From Bradymonadales bacterium (GTDB lineage: Bacteria > Myxococcota > Bradymonadia > REDH01), in contig CANKLS010000029.1 of NCBI GenBank assembly GCA_947483645.1, forward strand, positions 1 through 17,814: 17,814 bases of DNA, read 5' to 3'. The translations under genes were made by a program, and so were the position numbers. The notes beneath the pieces were generated by a model that saw only the letters and a list, made by a program, of their open reading frames with translations, was not told the origin of the DNA and ran no database searches. Shown here piece by piece: positions 7,801 to 14,745 of this stretch; positions within the stretch are counted from its first letter, which is position 1; each line of letters begins with the position of its first letter.

Positions 7801-8528
7801 GCGAGCAGTGCGACGACGGCAACTTCCTCTCTGGCGACGGCTGCGACCCCGCCTGCCAGCGCGAGGCCGGCTCCTGCGCCATCCTCGTCGTCTCCGACCC
7901 CGGCGTACCCGCCGCCTCCATCACAGAGCTCCAGACCGTACTGCTGGATGCCTCGCTCCCCGCTGAGTTCGTCAGCAACACCGCGACCACCTTCTCCACC
8001 GCAGACAGCGTCCTGCTCTCCGGCTACTCCATCGTCATCCTCAACAAGTCCGACCGCGAGCTCAGCGCGGGCGAGCGCGTTGCCCTCGAGGACTTCCTCG
8101 CCGGCGGCGGCGTCTTCATCGCCACGGGCTACGACAGCCTCGGGAGCCCCACAGACGCTGTCCTCGCCGGCCTCCTCCGCATCACGACCACGGGCGATGC
8201 CTTCCCCGCCCCCGCCTGCGAGGTCACCGACAACAGCGACCTCGCCTTCGACGGAACCTACGGCACCTTCCCCCTCGGCTACACCTTCACTTCGCTCGGC
8301 GGAGACTTCGACGGCGCCAGCGCCTCTGCTGCGCTCGGCTCGCGCGAGCTTATCCGCATGGGCACCGCCGGCGGCACCACCTTCGCCAAGCTGACCGTCG
8401 CAGACAGCCTCCCCGGCACCGCCTACTACTGGAACGGAAACCAGAACTATAACGATTGGACGACGCCCTCCGCCTCCACCGACATGCAGGCGATGTTCCT
8501 GAACATGCTCGTCGGCTACTGCTTCTAG
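4878..8528 (+). CDS. Large Cys-rich lipoprotein: DUF4215 repeat array with four inserted domains and an alpha/beta-like C-terminal domain
   Basis: A 1216-residue exported lipoprotein. Residues 1-20 are a lipoprotein signal peptide ending in the lipobox LAAC. The residue after Cys20 is Gly, not Asp, which in proteobacteria favours the outer membrane. Residues 21-70 are an acidic, Ser/Thr/Gly/Asp-rich linker. Residues 72-997 hold 15 DUF4215 units (pattern CGDG..D.GE.CDDGN....D.C...C). Eleven are plain and four (units 2, 5, 10, 13) are split at the same point by a roughly 110-residue Cys-rich domain I do not recognise. Residues 1000-1216 are a different, nearly Cys-free domain (SCAILVVSD..., YSIVILNKS, FLAGGGVFIATGYDSLG), whose alternating strand/helix pattern suggests a glutamine-amidotransferase-like or ThuA-like alpha/beta fold; no catalytic triad is evident. 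The next gene starts 3 bases after the stop. DUF4215 repeats are common in secreted myxobacterial proteins but have no proven function. Adhesion, ligand binding or a structural surface role are all possible. Confidence 0.9.
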   Translation: MQSLRSRLLLSASLLVLAACGEDAIRQVEETDTRSDTTVGDTQGSGTDTTPDGSGSGADTGSDTDTTVSASCGDGKVDEGETCDDGNRTDGDGCNASCFLETCGDGAVNASYVRVDFESPVVRNPFGSAGHVCSQGATCPGETCDVSTNPTAPEHGICEALGYDAAVSATWGNGARVLGEPNPRAANWACDNYDCGQGADRTSTGDCLDREMLASITCVKLAQETCDDGAANSDTAADSCRTDCTAARCGDGVVDTGETCDDGNTVAGDGCAPACRPTVCGDGVLDPGEGCDDGNTVDTDDCTNSCQSPRCGDGVVSSTFGSEIFTAPTVTGPTGATGHICDDGSDCFAGTCDVSGDGSAPEHGICQSLGFSRAVTVTWGGGPGETDSAMPHAYNWECFDYVCTASTNSFDTDNCSISEMLASITCEGGIQEQCDLAGDNSSAPDATCRPDCTAQRCGDGVTDTGEACDDGNLNEFDTCTSSCENIICGDGVINGSELCDDGLLNSDLPDGICRTDCTVQRCGDSIVDTEEQCDDGNTVNTDDCSNACTTPVCGDAIVQAGEECDDGNLEDTDACRVGCIAARCGDGITNAASGALIAPIVTDLTGTTGHVCDDGGSCFGPCTIDVSENGSAPEHGICQSLGFARAESVSWGDGPGEADAAMPHAFNWVCTDFVCVVSEFTGTTDNCSSTEMLNSITCVGSEACDLGDANSDAPDALCRSNCQPARCGDSILDTGEFCDDGNNDDNDGCTSVCQLPYCGDGVVSIGEDCDDGNTDDSDLCLTSCIAASCGDAIINNGRTTRTFTAPRVTNPFGETGPVCQVGATCPDGGCDLGDLPFAPEHGICEALGYERADAVVWGGSTGAAVATTPHASNWGCDNFDCAPGTDFEATDLCGDTQMLDTITCSKAIEQCDLGSENSLASDATCRPDCLNQRCGDGVRDTDEVCDDGNANNGDLCTSSCQEAFCGDGFRQSAAGEQCDDGNFLSGDGCDPACQREAGSCAILVVSDPGVPAASITELQTVLLDASLPAEFVSNTATTFSTADSVLLSGYSIVILNKSDRELSAGERVALEDFLAGGGVFIATGYDSLGSPTDAVLAGLLRITTTGDAFPAPACEVTDNSDLAFDGTYGTFPLGYTFTSLGGDFDGASASAALGSRELIRMGTAGGTTFAKLTVADSLPGTAYYWNGNQNYNDWTTPSASTDMQAMFLNMLVGYCF
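5205..5531 (+). repeat. Inserted Cys-rich domain, copy 1 (type A)
   Basis: This begins right after CGDGAVN and ends at EMLASITC, followed by ETCDDG, which resumes the DUF4215 unit. Marks shared by all copies are C..G..C....C, then APEHGIC..LG(Y/F), then W...G, NW.C, (Y/F).C and (E/Q)ML..ITC. With copy 4 it shares NPFG, C..GATCP, EALGY and NW.CDN(Y/F)DC. Confidence 0.8.
5826..6155 (+). repeat. Inserted Cys-rich domain, copy 2 (type B)
   Basis: Inserted after CGDGVVS and ending EMLASITC, followed by EQCDLAG. It shares with copy 3 a GATGH(I/V)CDDG-like segment, SAPEHGICQSLGF, GPGE.D.AMPHA(Y/F)NW.C and D(Y/F)VC, and is visibly closer to copy 3 than to copies 1 and 4. Confidence 0.8.
6645..6971 (+). 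repeat. Inserted Cys-rich domain, copy 3 (type B)
   Basis: Inserted after CGDGIT and ending EMLNSITC, followed by EACDLGD. It contains TGHVCDDGG, SAPEHGICQSLGF, GPGEADAAMPHAFNWVC and DFVC, the same subtype as copy 2. Confidence 0.8.
7260..7589 (+). repeat. Inserted Cys-rich domain, copy 4 (type A)
   Basis: Inserted after CGDAII and ending QMLDTITC, followed by EQCDLGS. It contains NPFGETGPVC, GATCPDGGC, APEHGICEALGY and NWGCDNFDC, the same subtype as copy 1. Here Glu in EML is replaced by Gln. Confidence 0.8.
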
Positions 8529-8531
8529 GCG

Positions 8532-9962
8532 ATGATGACCGGCGCACTCACCGTTCCATCTCGGACGGTCCGCGCCGGATTCGGCCTCGCGCTGACGCTC
8601 CTCCTCGTCGGCGCCCCACCGGCTGCCGCCCATAACCCGGCGGTGCCGCTCGGCGTGCTCAGCGCAGGCCCGGAGCTCGGCCTCTGCGATGAGGCCGCCG
8701 GCGGAGACCTGCCGCTCCTCATCCGCACCAACATCGGCTTCGCCCGCGCACAGACCGACGGCACCTACGCCTTCGGCTGCCCCACGCTCTGGTCGGCCTC
8801 CGAAGGGGGCGCCACCCTCTCAGCCCGCGCCAGCTCCGGCCTGCTGGGCGTCATCGGCAACCAGCGCCTCTCGCGCTCCAGCGATGGCGGCTGCTCCTTC
8901 AACGAAGTGCCCGCGACCGGCGGGCGGCAGGCCTTCGATGTTGCCGCCGGCGCAGACGCGATCTGGTTCCTCGAGCGCGGCGGCGCCGACCCCGCGGAGA
9001 GCCGCCTCGGCCGCGCCACCGACTGCACAGACAGCCGCATCGCAGGGCCATGGACCGACACACTGCCCGACACCGTCCGCGAGGGCGCCTGCGGCAGCGA
9101 CCGCTGCCTCTTTGTCTCGGGCGCCCGTCCCACGCCCTCACTCTGGTTTGCCCCCGTCACAGCGCTCGCCACCGCCATGGAGCAGGGCGCAGATGCGCAG
9201 CCGCTCTGGCAGCAGATCCCGCTCCCTGCAGACCTTGGCGCGCAGCGGCTCGCCGTCCGCGCCGCAGCCGACGGCCTCCTCTGGGTCGCGCTCACCTACG
9301 AGGGCGGCCGCGACCTGCTCCGCTTCCAGCAGGGCGGCGACGGCGCCTTCACCTTCGTCAAGCGCGACCCTGCGGTCGTCTTCGGCGCGACCGCCAGCGA
9401 CGAGCTCCTCGGGCCCGTCACGGCCCAGGGCGCCTGGGTCGCAGCCGCCGGCACCCAGGTCTGGCTCCTCCCCCAAGGCATAGACCCCGCGCGCGCCTGG
9501 GTCTCTATCGCAGAGGCGCAGCTCTCCTGCCTCGACGCCATCAACGACACCCTCTTCGTCTGCAACAACTACTACGATGTGGCCCGCCTCAACCTCCCGC
9601 AGCCCGGGCAGCCGCTCACCTTCCACAGGGTCTTTGCTGTCGACCTGCTGCAGGGCCCCGACACCTCCTGTCTGCCCGACGATCAGGCCGCCGCCTGCGA
9701 GGCCGACTGGATCCACCTCGGTGGCGAGAATGCACTGCCGGTCGTGCCCGCCCGAACCTGCGCCTACGGCCGCCCGCCGCTCACCGCACCTCCGTCCCAA
9801 CCCGAGACCCGCGATCAGGGGCTCCTTGCCTCAGCCTGCGAGCAGCCAGAGAACCTCTCGACGCAGCCCGGCTACGGCTGCGCCGTCGCTACGGGCACCA
9901 GCTCCCTCCTCGGACCGCTCCTCCTCCTCCTGCTCCGCCGCCGCCGCCTGCCCTCCGCATGA
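8532..9962 (+). CDS. Exported protein with BNR-like segment and MYXO-CTERM-like C-terminal tail
   Basis: A 476-residue protein of unknown function. Residues 1-35 form a signal peptide (Arg near the N-terminus, hydrophobic core GLALTLLLVG, likely cut after PPAAA). The mature part is rich in short beta-type segments with Trp and Gly, and includes a BNR/sialidase-like S.DGG.SF stretch (RSSDGGCSFNEV). A beta-propeller is plausible but only inferred. The last 30 residues are GYGCAVATGTSSLL, a Leu-rich helix and RRRR. That is a Cys, membrane helix and basic tail arrangement as in MYXO-CTERM sorting signals, which in myxobacteria lead to surface display. The start (ATG ATG) is 3 bases after the previous stop, and its TGA overlaps the next ATG as ATGA, so translation is probably coupled through all three genes. 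The second ATG (8535) is equally possible. Confidence 0.82.
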   Translation: MMTGALTVPSRTVRAGFGLALTLLLVGAPPAAAHNPAVPLGVLSAGPELGLCDEAAGGDLPLLIRTNIGFARAQTDGTYAFGCPTLWSASEGGATLSARASSGLLGVIGNQRLSRSSDGGCSFNEVPATGGRQAFDVAAGADAIWFLERGGADPAESRLGRATDCTDSRIAGPWTDTLPDTVREGACGSDRCLFVSGARPTPSLWFAPVTALATAMEQGADAQPLWQQIPLPADLGAQRLAVRAAADGLLWVALTYEGGRDLLRFQQGGDGAFTFVKRDPAVVFGATASDELLGPVTAQGAWVAAAGTQVWLLPQGIDPARAWVSIAEAQLSCLDAINDTLFVCNNYYDVARLNLPQPGQPLTFHRVFAVDLLQGPDTSCLPDDQAAACEADWIHLGGENALPVVPARTCAYGRPPLTAPPSQPETRDQGLLASACEQPENLSTQPGYGCAVATGTSSLLGPLLLLLLRRRRLPSA

Positions 9963-11767
9963 GCCGTGCTGTCTTCATCGCGATGGCGCTGCTCCTGCTG
10001 CCCCTCGGCCTGCTGCAGGCCGGCGAGGGCAGCGGCGCAGACCCTGCCCCGCCCGACCCCTGCGCCGCTCTGCGCGCGGAGGCAGAAGGCTGGCCCGAGC
10101 GCGGGCTCCCCTGGTCGGCCTATGGCACCATCGAGCGTGACGCACTCGTCGCCGCCCTCTGTGCAGGCGAACTCCAACCCGCCTACGCGGCAGAAGGGCT
10201 TCCTCTCTGCGCCGTGACAACCTTCCGCGAAGACCCCTTCATCGAGAGCGAAGGGATCCCGCTCTGGCTCAACCGGCTCCACGCCACCACCTCCGAGCAG
10301 ACCCTCCTCGACCTCGCCCGTGTGCCGCCTAGCTCGCTCTGGACAGACAGCCTCCGCCTCGACCTGGCCCGCCGCATGGCCACCCCGGCCATCCTCGCCG
10401 TCGCGGTCGCCGCCCCCGTCGTCAGCAGCAGCTGCGACGATGGCGTCGACCTCCTCCTTGTCAGCCGCGACATGTGGAGCCTCCGCTTCATTGTGCGGCC
10501 CGAACTCGACGGCGACCAACTCACCCGCGCCACGCTCGGCGCCACCGAGAACAACCTCGCAGGCGAGCACCTCCAGCTCGCCGTCGTTGCCTACAAAGAC
10601 CGCGACTTCTGGGAGCTCGGGCCGGTCATCCAGAAGCGCCGGATCGCCGGAACCATGCTCGCCGGCGGCCTCTCCGCCGCCGCCATCTTCACCCCGGCCC
10701 TCGACCTCGAACCGGGCTACCGCGCCAACGCCACGCTTGGGCGTCCCGTCGAGACCGCCGCCGACAGCCTCGGCTGGTCGCTCTCCGCCGCCGCGCAAGA
10801 CCGCCTCTTCGCGATCTACGACGGCGCGCAGGTCGCACGCTTCGACAACCCCGAGACAGAGGCGGCCGAGGCTGTACAGGCCATCTGGCGCAGCGAGAGC
10901 AGCTCCGCCCTCTTCTCCACCACCTTCGCACGCGGCACCGTCTGGCGCCAGCTCTACACCCCCTATCTGAGCTGGTCGGAGGCCTCCTCGGAGCTTGCCT
11001 CCACCTCCGACGCCACGCTCCGCTCCGCCTTTCGGCGGCAGCTCCTCCCCGACGACGAGCGGCGCGTCGGCCCCGGGTTCCGCTGGACCCTCTTTGAGGC
11101 CCGCTACCGGAGCCTCCAAGACTACCGCCTCTTTGGCCTCTCCGAAGAGCTCCGCGACGGCCCTACCGTCACCCTCGATGCCTCCCTCAGCAACCCGCTG
11201 CTCGGCGCCACCCGTGCCACCCAAGACCTCTCCGCCGACCTCTCCTGGAACGCCGCTCCTCTCGGCGACGACCTTCTCCGGCTTGCTGCGGGCGGCGCGC
11301 TCGGCTTCGGCGACGGCCTCGAAAACACCGTCGGCTGGACCGAGCTCCGCGCTGTCACGCCGGCCGCCCTCGCAGGCCGCCTCCACCTCCGCGCAGGCTG
11401 GATCGAGCGCGGCCTCAACCGCGCGCGCCGCTACGAAACCCTTGGCGGCGACCAGGCCATGCGCGGCTTTGCCCCCTCCGCACTCCGCGCTGAGGGGCTC
11501 CTCCGCGCCAACCTCGAGTGGCGAAGCCTACCGCTCCGCTTCTTCGTCGCCCGCGTCGGCGCCGTCCTCTTCGTCGACGCTGCCACCGCCCGTGGCGAGG
11601 CCAACACCGACGACACCCTCCTCAGCGCAGGGCTGGGCTTTCGCTCCTTCGTCCCCCATGCGGCCTCCTTCATCTGGAGCGTCGACCTCGGATTCCCCCT
11701 GCTCACGGCTGGCCTCGTGGAGCAGGGCGATCCCATGCTCCATGTACGCATCGACCAGGCCTTCTAA
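9959..11767 (+). CDS. Omp85/BamA-family-like outer-membrane beta-barrel protein
   Basis: A 602-residue protein with a signal peptide (FIAMALLLLPLGLLQAG, likely cut at LQA). Residues about 70-180 could hold one POTRA-like domain, ending in VDLLLVSRDMWSLRFIV, which matches the 'V.TrD.WSL' strand that precedes the barrel in many BamA-like proteins. NNLAGEHLQL follows, like the 'dNnllGrG..l' strand. Near the C-terminus, LGGDQAMRGFAPSALR matches the Omp85 loop-6 motif (GG...RGF/Y). The chain ends IDQAF; a terminal Phe is the usual BAM recognition signal. Canonical BamA has five POTRA domains and about 800 residues, so this is a short relative, not the main BamA. The start is the ATG in the ATGA overlap. 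The long open frame upstream of it is the shadow of the preceding gene. It probably assembles or translocates a partner; the two exported products upstream are natural candidates. Confidence 0.85.
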   Translation: MSRAVFIAMALLLLPLGLLQAGEGSGADPAPPDPCAALRAEAEGWPERGLPWSAYGTIERDALVAALCAGELQPAYAAEGLPLCAVTTFREDPFIESEGIPLWLNRLHATTSEQTLLDLARVPPSSLWTDSLRLDLARRMATPAILAVAVAAPVVSSSCDDGVDLLLVSRDMWSLRFIVRPELDGDQLTRATLGATENNLAGEHLQLAVVAYKDRDFWELGPVIQKRRIAGTMLAGGLSAAAIFTPALDLEPGYRANATLGRPVETAADSLGWSLSAAAQDRLFAIYDGAQVARFDNPETEAAEAVQAIWRSESSSALFSTTFARGTVWRQLYTPYLSWSEASSELASTSDATLRSAFRRQLLPDDERRVGPGFRWTLFEARYRSLQDYRLFGLSEELRDGPTVTLDASLSNPLLGATRATQDLSADLSWNAAPLGDDLLRLAAGGALGFGDGLENTVGWTELRAVTPAALAGRLHLRAGWIERGLNRARRYETLGGDQAMRGFAPSALRAEGLLRANLEWRSLPLRFFVARVGAVLFVDAATARGEANTDDTLLSAGLGFRSFVPHAASFIWSVDLGFPLLTAGLVEQGDPMLHVRIDQAF

Positions 11768-11839
11768 TCGCCGCTTCTTTGCCTCTGCGCCCGCTTCCTG
11801 CCACCCTCTGCGGCACCTCACTCCTCTGTGCCGGAAGCC

Positions 11840-14044
11840 ATGGCTCTGCTCTCCGATCTCCCCTGTCGCTTCGGCAAGTTCGTCCTCATCGATCGCATCG
11901 GTCGAGGCGGCATGGCCGACGTCTTCCGCGGCATGCTCCAGGGCGCCGACGGCTTCACCAAAGAGTGCGCCGTCAAGGTCATCCTCCCCTCGCTCGCCGA
12001 AGACCCCCACTTCGTCCGCATGTTCATCGACGAGGCCCGCGTCGCTGTCTGGCTCAACCACCCGAACGTGGTCCAGATCTACGACCTCGGCCAAGTCGAA
12101 GGCCAGTACTTCATCGCCATGGAGTATGTCTCCGGCAAAGACCTCCTCGACCTCCTCGCAGCCCGCGCCCGAACCAAACTCCGCATCCCCGTCCCTGTCG
12201 CGCTCTACATCGTGATTCAGGTCCTGCGCGGCCTCGACTTCGCACACCACGCCACTAGCCCCATCGGTGAGCCGCTCACCATCGTCCATCGCGACGTCTC
12301 CCCCTCCAACATCCTCCTCTCCTACCAGGGGCTCGTGAAGGTGGCAGACTTCGGCATTGCCAAGTCGGGCCTCCAGAGCAACCTCACCGAGGGAGGGACC
12401 CACAAGGGAAAGATGGGCTACATGAGCCCCGAGCAGGTCACAGGAAACGATATCGACCTCCGCTCCGACCTCTTTGCGGCCGGCGTCGTCCTCTTCGAAC
12501 TCCTCACGATGAGCCGGCTCTTCAAGGCGCCCAGCGACCTCGACGTCATGCTCAAAATCCGAGACGTGAGCATCACCGAGGAGCTCGCCCGACTCCGCGA
12601 AGTCCCCATCGCGCTGCGAGATATCGTCCTGCGCGCCCTCTCCAAGTCTGCCGACGAGCGCTTCGCCTCTGGCACCGACTTCGCAGACGCGCTGCAGGAC
12701 TTCGCAGATCGCGACGCCCTTGAGCTTGGCCCCCACCTCCTCGCCAAGGTCCTCCAGGACACCTTCGCAGAGAGCGTCGTAGCCGAGGCCAAGCGGCGCA
12801 GGACCTCGCACGAGGCGCTGCCCGCGCCCGCACCCGCACCCGCCGCCCCCACCTTCCGATTCCGCGACGCGCAGGGCCAGGTCCACGGCCCCATGACCCT
12901 CCCCGAGCTGCACCGACTCCTCACCGCGACCCCCCACTCCGTGCACGAACGGGTCTCCGTCTCCGGCGGCCTCTGGCTCACGAGCGATGTCTTCCCCACC
13001 CTCTCCGGCATCCCGCGCGGCGTTGAACCAACCCTCGTCGGCGAGCCCGAGAACCTGCACTCCTTCAACTCCCTCCACCAGGACGGACCGCTCAATCGGG
13101 ACTGGGAAGATCTCGCCCTCGCTGGCTTCAATCCCAAGCGGCAGAAGAAGGGGCGACAGGCCTCCGCCTCCGGCTCCTTCCCCGCCGCAGAGGCCCCGTC
13201 GCCCAGCGGAGACTCACTCGCCCTCGCCGTTGACTCCTCCATCCAGGCCATCCCAGCTTTCCCCGCGCGCGACAGCTTCGAGGGCTCCACCCGCGAGACC
13301 CTCCGCGGAAGCCTCTCCAGCGGAAGCATCGTACAGCTGCTCCACGCACTCTCCTCCCACAGACTCACCGGACGCCTCCGCCTCTGGCACAGCGACCGCA
13401 CCATCTCCCTCCACGCCCGCGCAGGCAGCCTCCTCGTCATCGACTCCGAGTCACCCGACGCTCGCTTCGGTGGCTACCTCGTCGACCTCGACCTCATCTC
13501 ACCCGAGCAGCTCTCCTACGCCCTCGTCCGTGCCGCCCGCTACGGCGGCCAGCTCGGCCACACCCTCGTCTCCGAGGGGGTCCTCTCCCCCCACACCCTC
13601 TTCACCGCGCTCTGTGATCGGCTCCGCGAAGACATCTTCGCCCACATCGGCGTCTCCGAGGGAATCTGGGTCTGGGAGCCCGACAAACAGGACGCCGGAA
13701 ACGCCATGGAGGCCGGCTTTGACCTCGACCAGCTCATCGCCGCAGGCGTCAAGGAGCGATGCGCGCTCCCCTACCTCCGCAGCTATGTCTCCGAGCTCGA
13801 AGACCATCCCCTCGAAGCCACCACCACCGACGGCACCTTCGGCGGCGTACGCGTCTTCGGTCGCGCACTCCGCCTCGCCATGAACATCGGCCCGCGCGAG
13901 TCCATCGGCGACCTCCTCCGCCGCTTCACCGCCGACGGATGGAGCGAACTCGAGGTCCGCCAGATCCTCTTCTGGCTCATCGAGCGAGACGCCTTCCGCT
14001 TCGTCGGAGTGCCCTCCAGCCTGCGGCTGCTCGCACCCCGCTGA
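11840..14044 (+). CDS. Ser/Thr protein kinase with GYF_2-like and DUF4388-like domains
   Basis: A 734-residue cytoplasmic kinase with no evident membrane helix. The kinase domain (about 12-290) is complete: IGRGGMADVF glycine loop, AVKV with Lys46, HRDVSPSN (Asp152 catalytic), DFG (170) and GYMSPEQ. Pro/Ala linkers follow (APAPAPA). Residues about 337-395 resemble GYF_2/DUF4339 (FRFRDAQGQVHGPMTLPEL, then GLWLTSDVFPTL). Residues about 487-633 resemble DUF4388/PATAN (LRGSLSSGSIVQLLHALSSH, LTGRLRLW, ARAGSLLVIDSES), a signalling domain frequent in myxobacteria. A final helical region of about 100 residues is unassigned. GTG at 11828 is possible, but the ATG at 11840 has GGAAG just before it. It follows the barrel gene by 72 bases with no terminator seen, so read-through is possible. 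The stop lies 4 bases from the stop of the convergent lipoprotein gene. Confidence 0.92.
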   Translation: MALLSDLPCRFGKFVLIDRIGRGGMADVFRGMLQGADGFTKECAVKVILPSLAEDPHFVRMFIDEARVAVWLNHPNVVQIYDLGQVEGQYFIAMEYVSGKDLLDLLAARARTKLRIPVPVALYIVIQVLRGLDFAHHATSPIGEPLTIVHRDVSPSNILLSYQGLVKVADFGIAKSGLQSNLTEGGTHKGKMGYMSPEQVTGNDIDLRSDLFAAGVVLFELLTMSRLFKAPSDLDVMLKIRDVSITEELARLREVPIALRDIVLRALSKSADERFASGTDFADALQDFADRDALELGPHLLAKVLQDTFAESVVAEAKRRRTSHEALPAPAPAPAAPTFRFRDAQGQVHGPMTLPELHRLLTATPHSVHERVSVSGGLWLTSDVFPTLSGIPRGVEPTLVGEPENLHSFNSLHQDGPLNRDWEDLALAGFNPKRQKKGRQASASGSFPAAEAPSPSGDSLALAVDSSIQAIPAFPARDSFEGSTRETLRGSLSSGSIVQLLHALSSHRLTGRLRLWHSDRTISLHARAGSLLVIDSESPDARFGGYLVDLDLISPEQLSYALVRAARYGGQLGHTLVSEGVLSPHTLFTALCDRLREDIFAHIGVSEGIWVWEPDKQDAGNAMEAGFDLDQLIAAGVKERCALPYLRSYVSELEDHPLEATTTDGTFGGVRVFGRALRLAMNIGPRESIGDLLRRFTADGWSELEVRQILFWLIERDAFRFVGVPSSLRLLAPR

Positions 14045-14048
14045 CAGG

Positions 14049-14702
14049 CTACAGGCGGCTCGCCACCCGGTCTGCCAGCGCCTTCACCTTCTCCGCGTCA
14101 CACAGCTTGACCGCGCAGGTGATGACAGCCACCGAACGGCTCGCCTTGTGATGAAAGGCGTAGTGGACCGTCTCGCCAAACTCACCGAAGAAGGCCTCGT
14201 CGGCCACGGGTGTCGTGTCTGCCGTCGCAGCGATGTAGGTCTCCTTCAACCGTACAAATCGGCTGCCCGCCTGCCTTGCCTCCAGCGGCCGCCATACCTG
14301 CACCGAAGCACCGAACATCGACTCATTGCCGATCCGGAGCGCATTGTAGGTCGGGCTCGGCGCGACGCCGTCTAGCACCTGCTCCGACAGCACCTCCTCA
14401 TACTTCGTCATCTCGCGGATGTCGGCACGCGTCAGAAGCTCGCTCACAGCGAGCGGCTCCGGAGGCGTCAGCCCCACCACGCTACGGAGTGCCGAGATCT
14501 CCTCCGGTGACAGCTCCCGAACAGGCTCCTCCGTGGGGTCTGCCGGCTTCGCAGCCACCTTCTCCGGCGCCGCCGCCGCGCTCCCGCTCGAAGCAGGCTC
14601 GCCCGAACCGGTGCTCGCCTCTTCCGTCGACTTGGAGCAACCGCTCGCCAGTAGAAGCAAAAAGCAGAGCCCTGCGGGCAAACAACGATTCAATCCCATC
14701 AT
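14049..14702 (-). CDS. Lipoprotein of unknown function
   Basis: A 217-residue protein with a lipoprotein signal peptide: MMGLNRCLPAG, hydrophobic FLLLL, lipobox LASGC (Cys about 21). A low-complexity Ser/Ala/Gly/Glu linker and an Ala/Pro/Lys stretch follow. The globular part (about 70-217) holds LSPEEISALRSVVGL, a segment RIGNESMFGASVQVWRPL and a C-terminal region VITCAVKLCDAEKVKAL with two Cys that could pair. I do not recognise the family. The frame is open to 14795, but the upstream part has no signal-peptide character. I chose the first of two adjacent ATGs; a GTG just before is also possible. A promoter-like pair and a hairpin lie directly upstream. It is the last gene of the minus-strand group, separated from the GspE-N-like gene by 93 bases, so it may have its own promoter. 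Confidence 0.72.
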   Translation of the reverse strand: MMGLNRCLPAGLCFLLLLASGCSKSTEEASTGSGEPASSGSAAAAPEKVAAKPADPTEEPVRELSPEEISALRSVVGLTPPEPLAVSELLTRADIREMTKYEEVLSEQVLDGVAPSPTYNALRIGNESMFGASVQVWRPLEARQAGSRFVRLKETYIAATADTTPVADEAFFGEFGETVHYAFHHKASRSVAVITCAVKLCDAEKVKALADRVASRL

Positions 14703-14724
14703 CACAGACTCGTCAGCAGGGGAG

Positions 14725-14743
14725 GGCGCAACAGTTCTGCGCC
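14725..14743 (-). other. Inverted repeat GGCGCA-7-TGCGCC at the predicted transcription start of the lipoprotein gene
   Basis: A perfect 6-bp stem with a 7-base loop sits between the promoter-like -10 box and the lipoprotein ATG. With no T-run after it on either strand, a terminator is unlikely. It overlaps the expected transcription start, which would suit a repressor site or a 5'-end hairpin. Confidence 0.3.
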
Positions 14744-14745
14744 GC

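Larger units (their letters stand above)
5091..7868 (+). repeat. Array of 15 DUF4215-type Cys-rich repeats, four of them split
   Basis: Each unit starts CGD and continues as GE.CDDGN...D.C...C; a plain unit spans about 30-35 residues. The order is plain, split, plain, plain, split, four plain, split, two plain, split, two plain. The second half of a split unit resumes as E.CDxG..NS..A.D..CR.(D/N)C, slightly different from the plain second half. Plain unit 7 (near 6340-6440) has this split-type ending (LLNSDLPDGICRTDC) without an insert. It may be a unit that lost its insert, or an ancestor of the split type. Confidence 0.85.

Noticed and set aside
5091..7868. Possible CRISPR or tandem-DNA-repeat array
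   Set aside because: The repetition follows codons of a Cys-rich protein, with variable unit length and no constant repeat or spacer pattern.
4518..8633. 1371-residue open frame on the minus strand
   Set aside because: It is antisense to the DUF4215 lipoprotein. The repeated Cys/Asp/Gly codons of the sense strand give a Gly/Ala/Val-rich repetitive antisense translation without stops, and there is no independent evidence of coding.
9050..9958. N-terminal extension of the Omp85-like gene
   Set aside because: It overlaps the exported protein gene in another frame and is Arg/Pro-rich nonsense. The signal peptide begins at 9959.
11528..13078. 516-residue minus-strand open frame opposite the first kinase
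   Set aside because: Antisense shadow of a kinase with all catalytic motifs; the composition is Glu/Val/Gly/Ala-biased.
14038..14055. Shared bidirectional terminator between the convergent kinase and lipoprotein genes
   Set aside because: The stops are only 4 bases apart and I see no stem followed by a T-run on either strand.
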